From Flammeovirgaceae bacterium UBA4659 (GTDB lineage: Bacteria; Bacteroidota; Bacteroidia; Cytophagales; Cyclobacteriaceae), in the NCBI GenBank assembly GCA_002405445.1, contig DHLV01000055.1, forward strand, positions 1-6,178: a stretch of DNA of 6,178 bases, read 5' to 3'. The position numbers and the translations under genes are program-made. The notes under the pieces are model-generated. The model was not told the origin of the DNA, ran no database searches, and was given only the letters and a program-made list of their open reading frames with translations. Shown here in pieces: positions 5,647 through 6,178 of this stretch. Positions within the stretch are counted from its first letter, which is position 1. The number at the start of each line of letters is the position of its first letter.

Positions 5647-6178
5647 ATGAGGCCCTTGTTTACCGTTCATGCTGGCGAGTACCTGACCGGTTGCGAAATT
5701 GAGAAAAGACTTGGCAGAAAAGTAAATCTTTGGGTACCCAGCAAAGATGAGGGCGTAGATATTCTGGTTACCGACCGCAACAACAAACGCAACGTTTCGC
5801 TGCAAGTCAAATACTCGCGCGATTTTGTCCGGGTCGGGAAAAGTGCTGACAGGCGCCTGGCATTGCGGTCAGTTGGCTGGTGGACTTTTAACCGCGTAAA
5901 ACTTCAGAACTCAAAGGCGGATTTTTGGGTGCTGCTTACCTATGATGGGCACGGCAAAGAGTCGGATTTCATTGTCATTCCACCAAAACAACTTTTGAAC
6001 ATTTACAAAAGAACCAGTCGTAACGACAAAACCATTCAGTCTTACGTATGGGTGTCGAAGGACAACAAACGTGCTTTTGAAGGTCGCGGGCTAACCAAGG
6101 AACAAGGAGATGCCATGATCAACGGGGTTACCCCGGCTGGTATCCGAGACTTATCCAGGTACCTGGATAAGTCTCGGA
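5647..6178 (+). CDS. Predicted PD-(D/E)XK-type nuclease-like protein (3' end missing)
   Basis: An open frame starts at ATG 5647, four bases after the preceding TGA, and runs through the window end without a stop, giving 177 visible residues. The N-terminal part suggests a PD-(D/E)XK fold: a helix with acidic residues (HAGEYLTGCEIEKRLGR, 8-24), then D38 in EGVDILVTD, then Q53 and K55 in VSLQVKYSR. The D…(E/Q)xK arrangement fits a nuclease of the restriction-endonuclease or Holliday-resolvase superfamily with Gln at the middle position, which is known in active members. Later stretches SKADFWVLLTYD (89-100) and SDFIVIPPKQLL (106-117) look like the core strands. I do not know a characterised relative. 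The tight spacing to the EVE–nuclease gene suggests co-translation and a shared role in restricting foreign DNA. The last residues (from about 165) are coded by a perfect palindrome and may not be genuine, so the coding end is uncertain. Confidence 0.75.
   Translation, partial: MRPLFTVHAGEYLTGCEIEKRLGRKVNLWVPSKDEGVDILVTDRNNKRNVSLQVKYSRDFVRVGKSADRRLALRSVGWWTFNRVKLQNSKADFWVLLTYDGHGKESDFIVIPPKQLLNIYKRTSRNDKTIQSYVWVSKDNKRAFEGRGLTKEQGDAMINGVTPAGIRDLSRYLDKSR
6143..6178. repeat. Perfect 36-bp palindrome at the window end
   Basis: The last 36 bases form an inverted repeat with two 18-base arms and no spacer. The left arm is TCCGAGACTTATCCAGGT, and the right arm (6161..6178) is its exact reverse complement; the centre is a GGTACC site at 6158..6163. 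It lies inside an open frame, so it is not a usual terminator, and no T-run is visible. A perfect fold-back ending exactly at the sequence end is typical of an assembly or amplification artefact, but a genuine hairpin or recombination site is possible. Confidence 0.95.

Overview
The window looks like part of a bacterial defence (restriction) island, all on the + strand. Protein features point to Bacteroidota: a RhuM–Fic/Doc fusion and a four-helix-bundle 'S23-like' protein placed next to hsdR, few convincing Shine-Dalgarno sites, and moderate GC. No rRNA, tRNA or housekeeping gene fixes the taxon, so this is inference.

Layout. 2..745 is the 3' part of a RhuM-family protein fused to a Fic/Doc domain; its start lies upstream of the window. 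745..1137 is a small four-helix-bundle protein, translationally coupled to it through an overlapping TAGTG. 1170..4037 is a type I restriction subunit gene, hsdR, of the EcoR124I-like type. It is interrupted by one in-frame TAA at 2499..2501. The first 443 codons hold the PD-(D/E)XK nuclease and the first RecA helicase lobe. A second open frame (2526..4037, 503 aa) continues in the same phase with the second RecA lobe and the C-terminal helical domain. 4096..4662 is an unrecognised small protein with one N-terminal membrane helix. 4716..5642 is a probable modification-dependent endonuclease: an EVE/PUA-like N-terminal domain fused to a NucS/DUF91-type nuclease domain. Four bases later, from 5647 to the end, comes a second predicted PD-(D/E)XK-type protein that runs off the window. 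The last 36 bases are a perfect palindrome, which looks like an assembly fold-back or an unusual hairpin.

How it fits together. The first three genes are a typical downstream half of a Bacteroidota type I restriction-modification locus; hsdM and hsdS are not in the window and are expected upstream. HsdR would supply cleavage and DNA translocation, but as sequenced it is broken exactly between its two motor lobes, so restriction is probably lost unless the stop is a sequencing error, is read through, or the halves work in trans. The last two genes would be a separate nuclease module, possibly a type IV-like system cutting modified foreign DNA.

Intergenic gaps are short (32, 58, 53 and 4 bases), with no stretch over 300 bases lacking a gene. 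No terminator, tRNA, CRISPR array or transposase was found.
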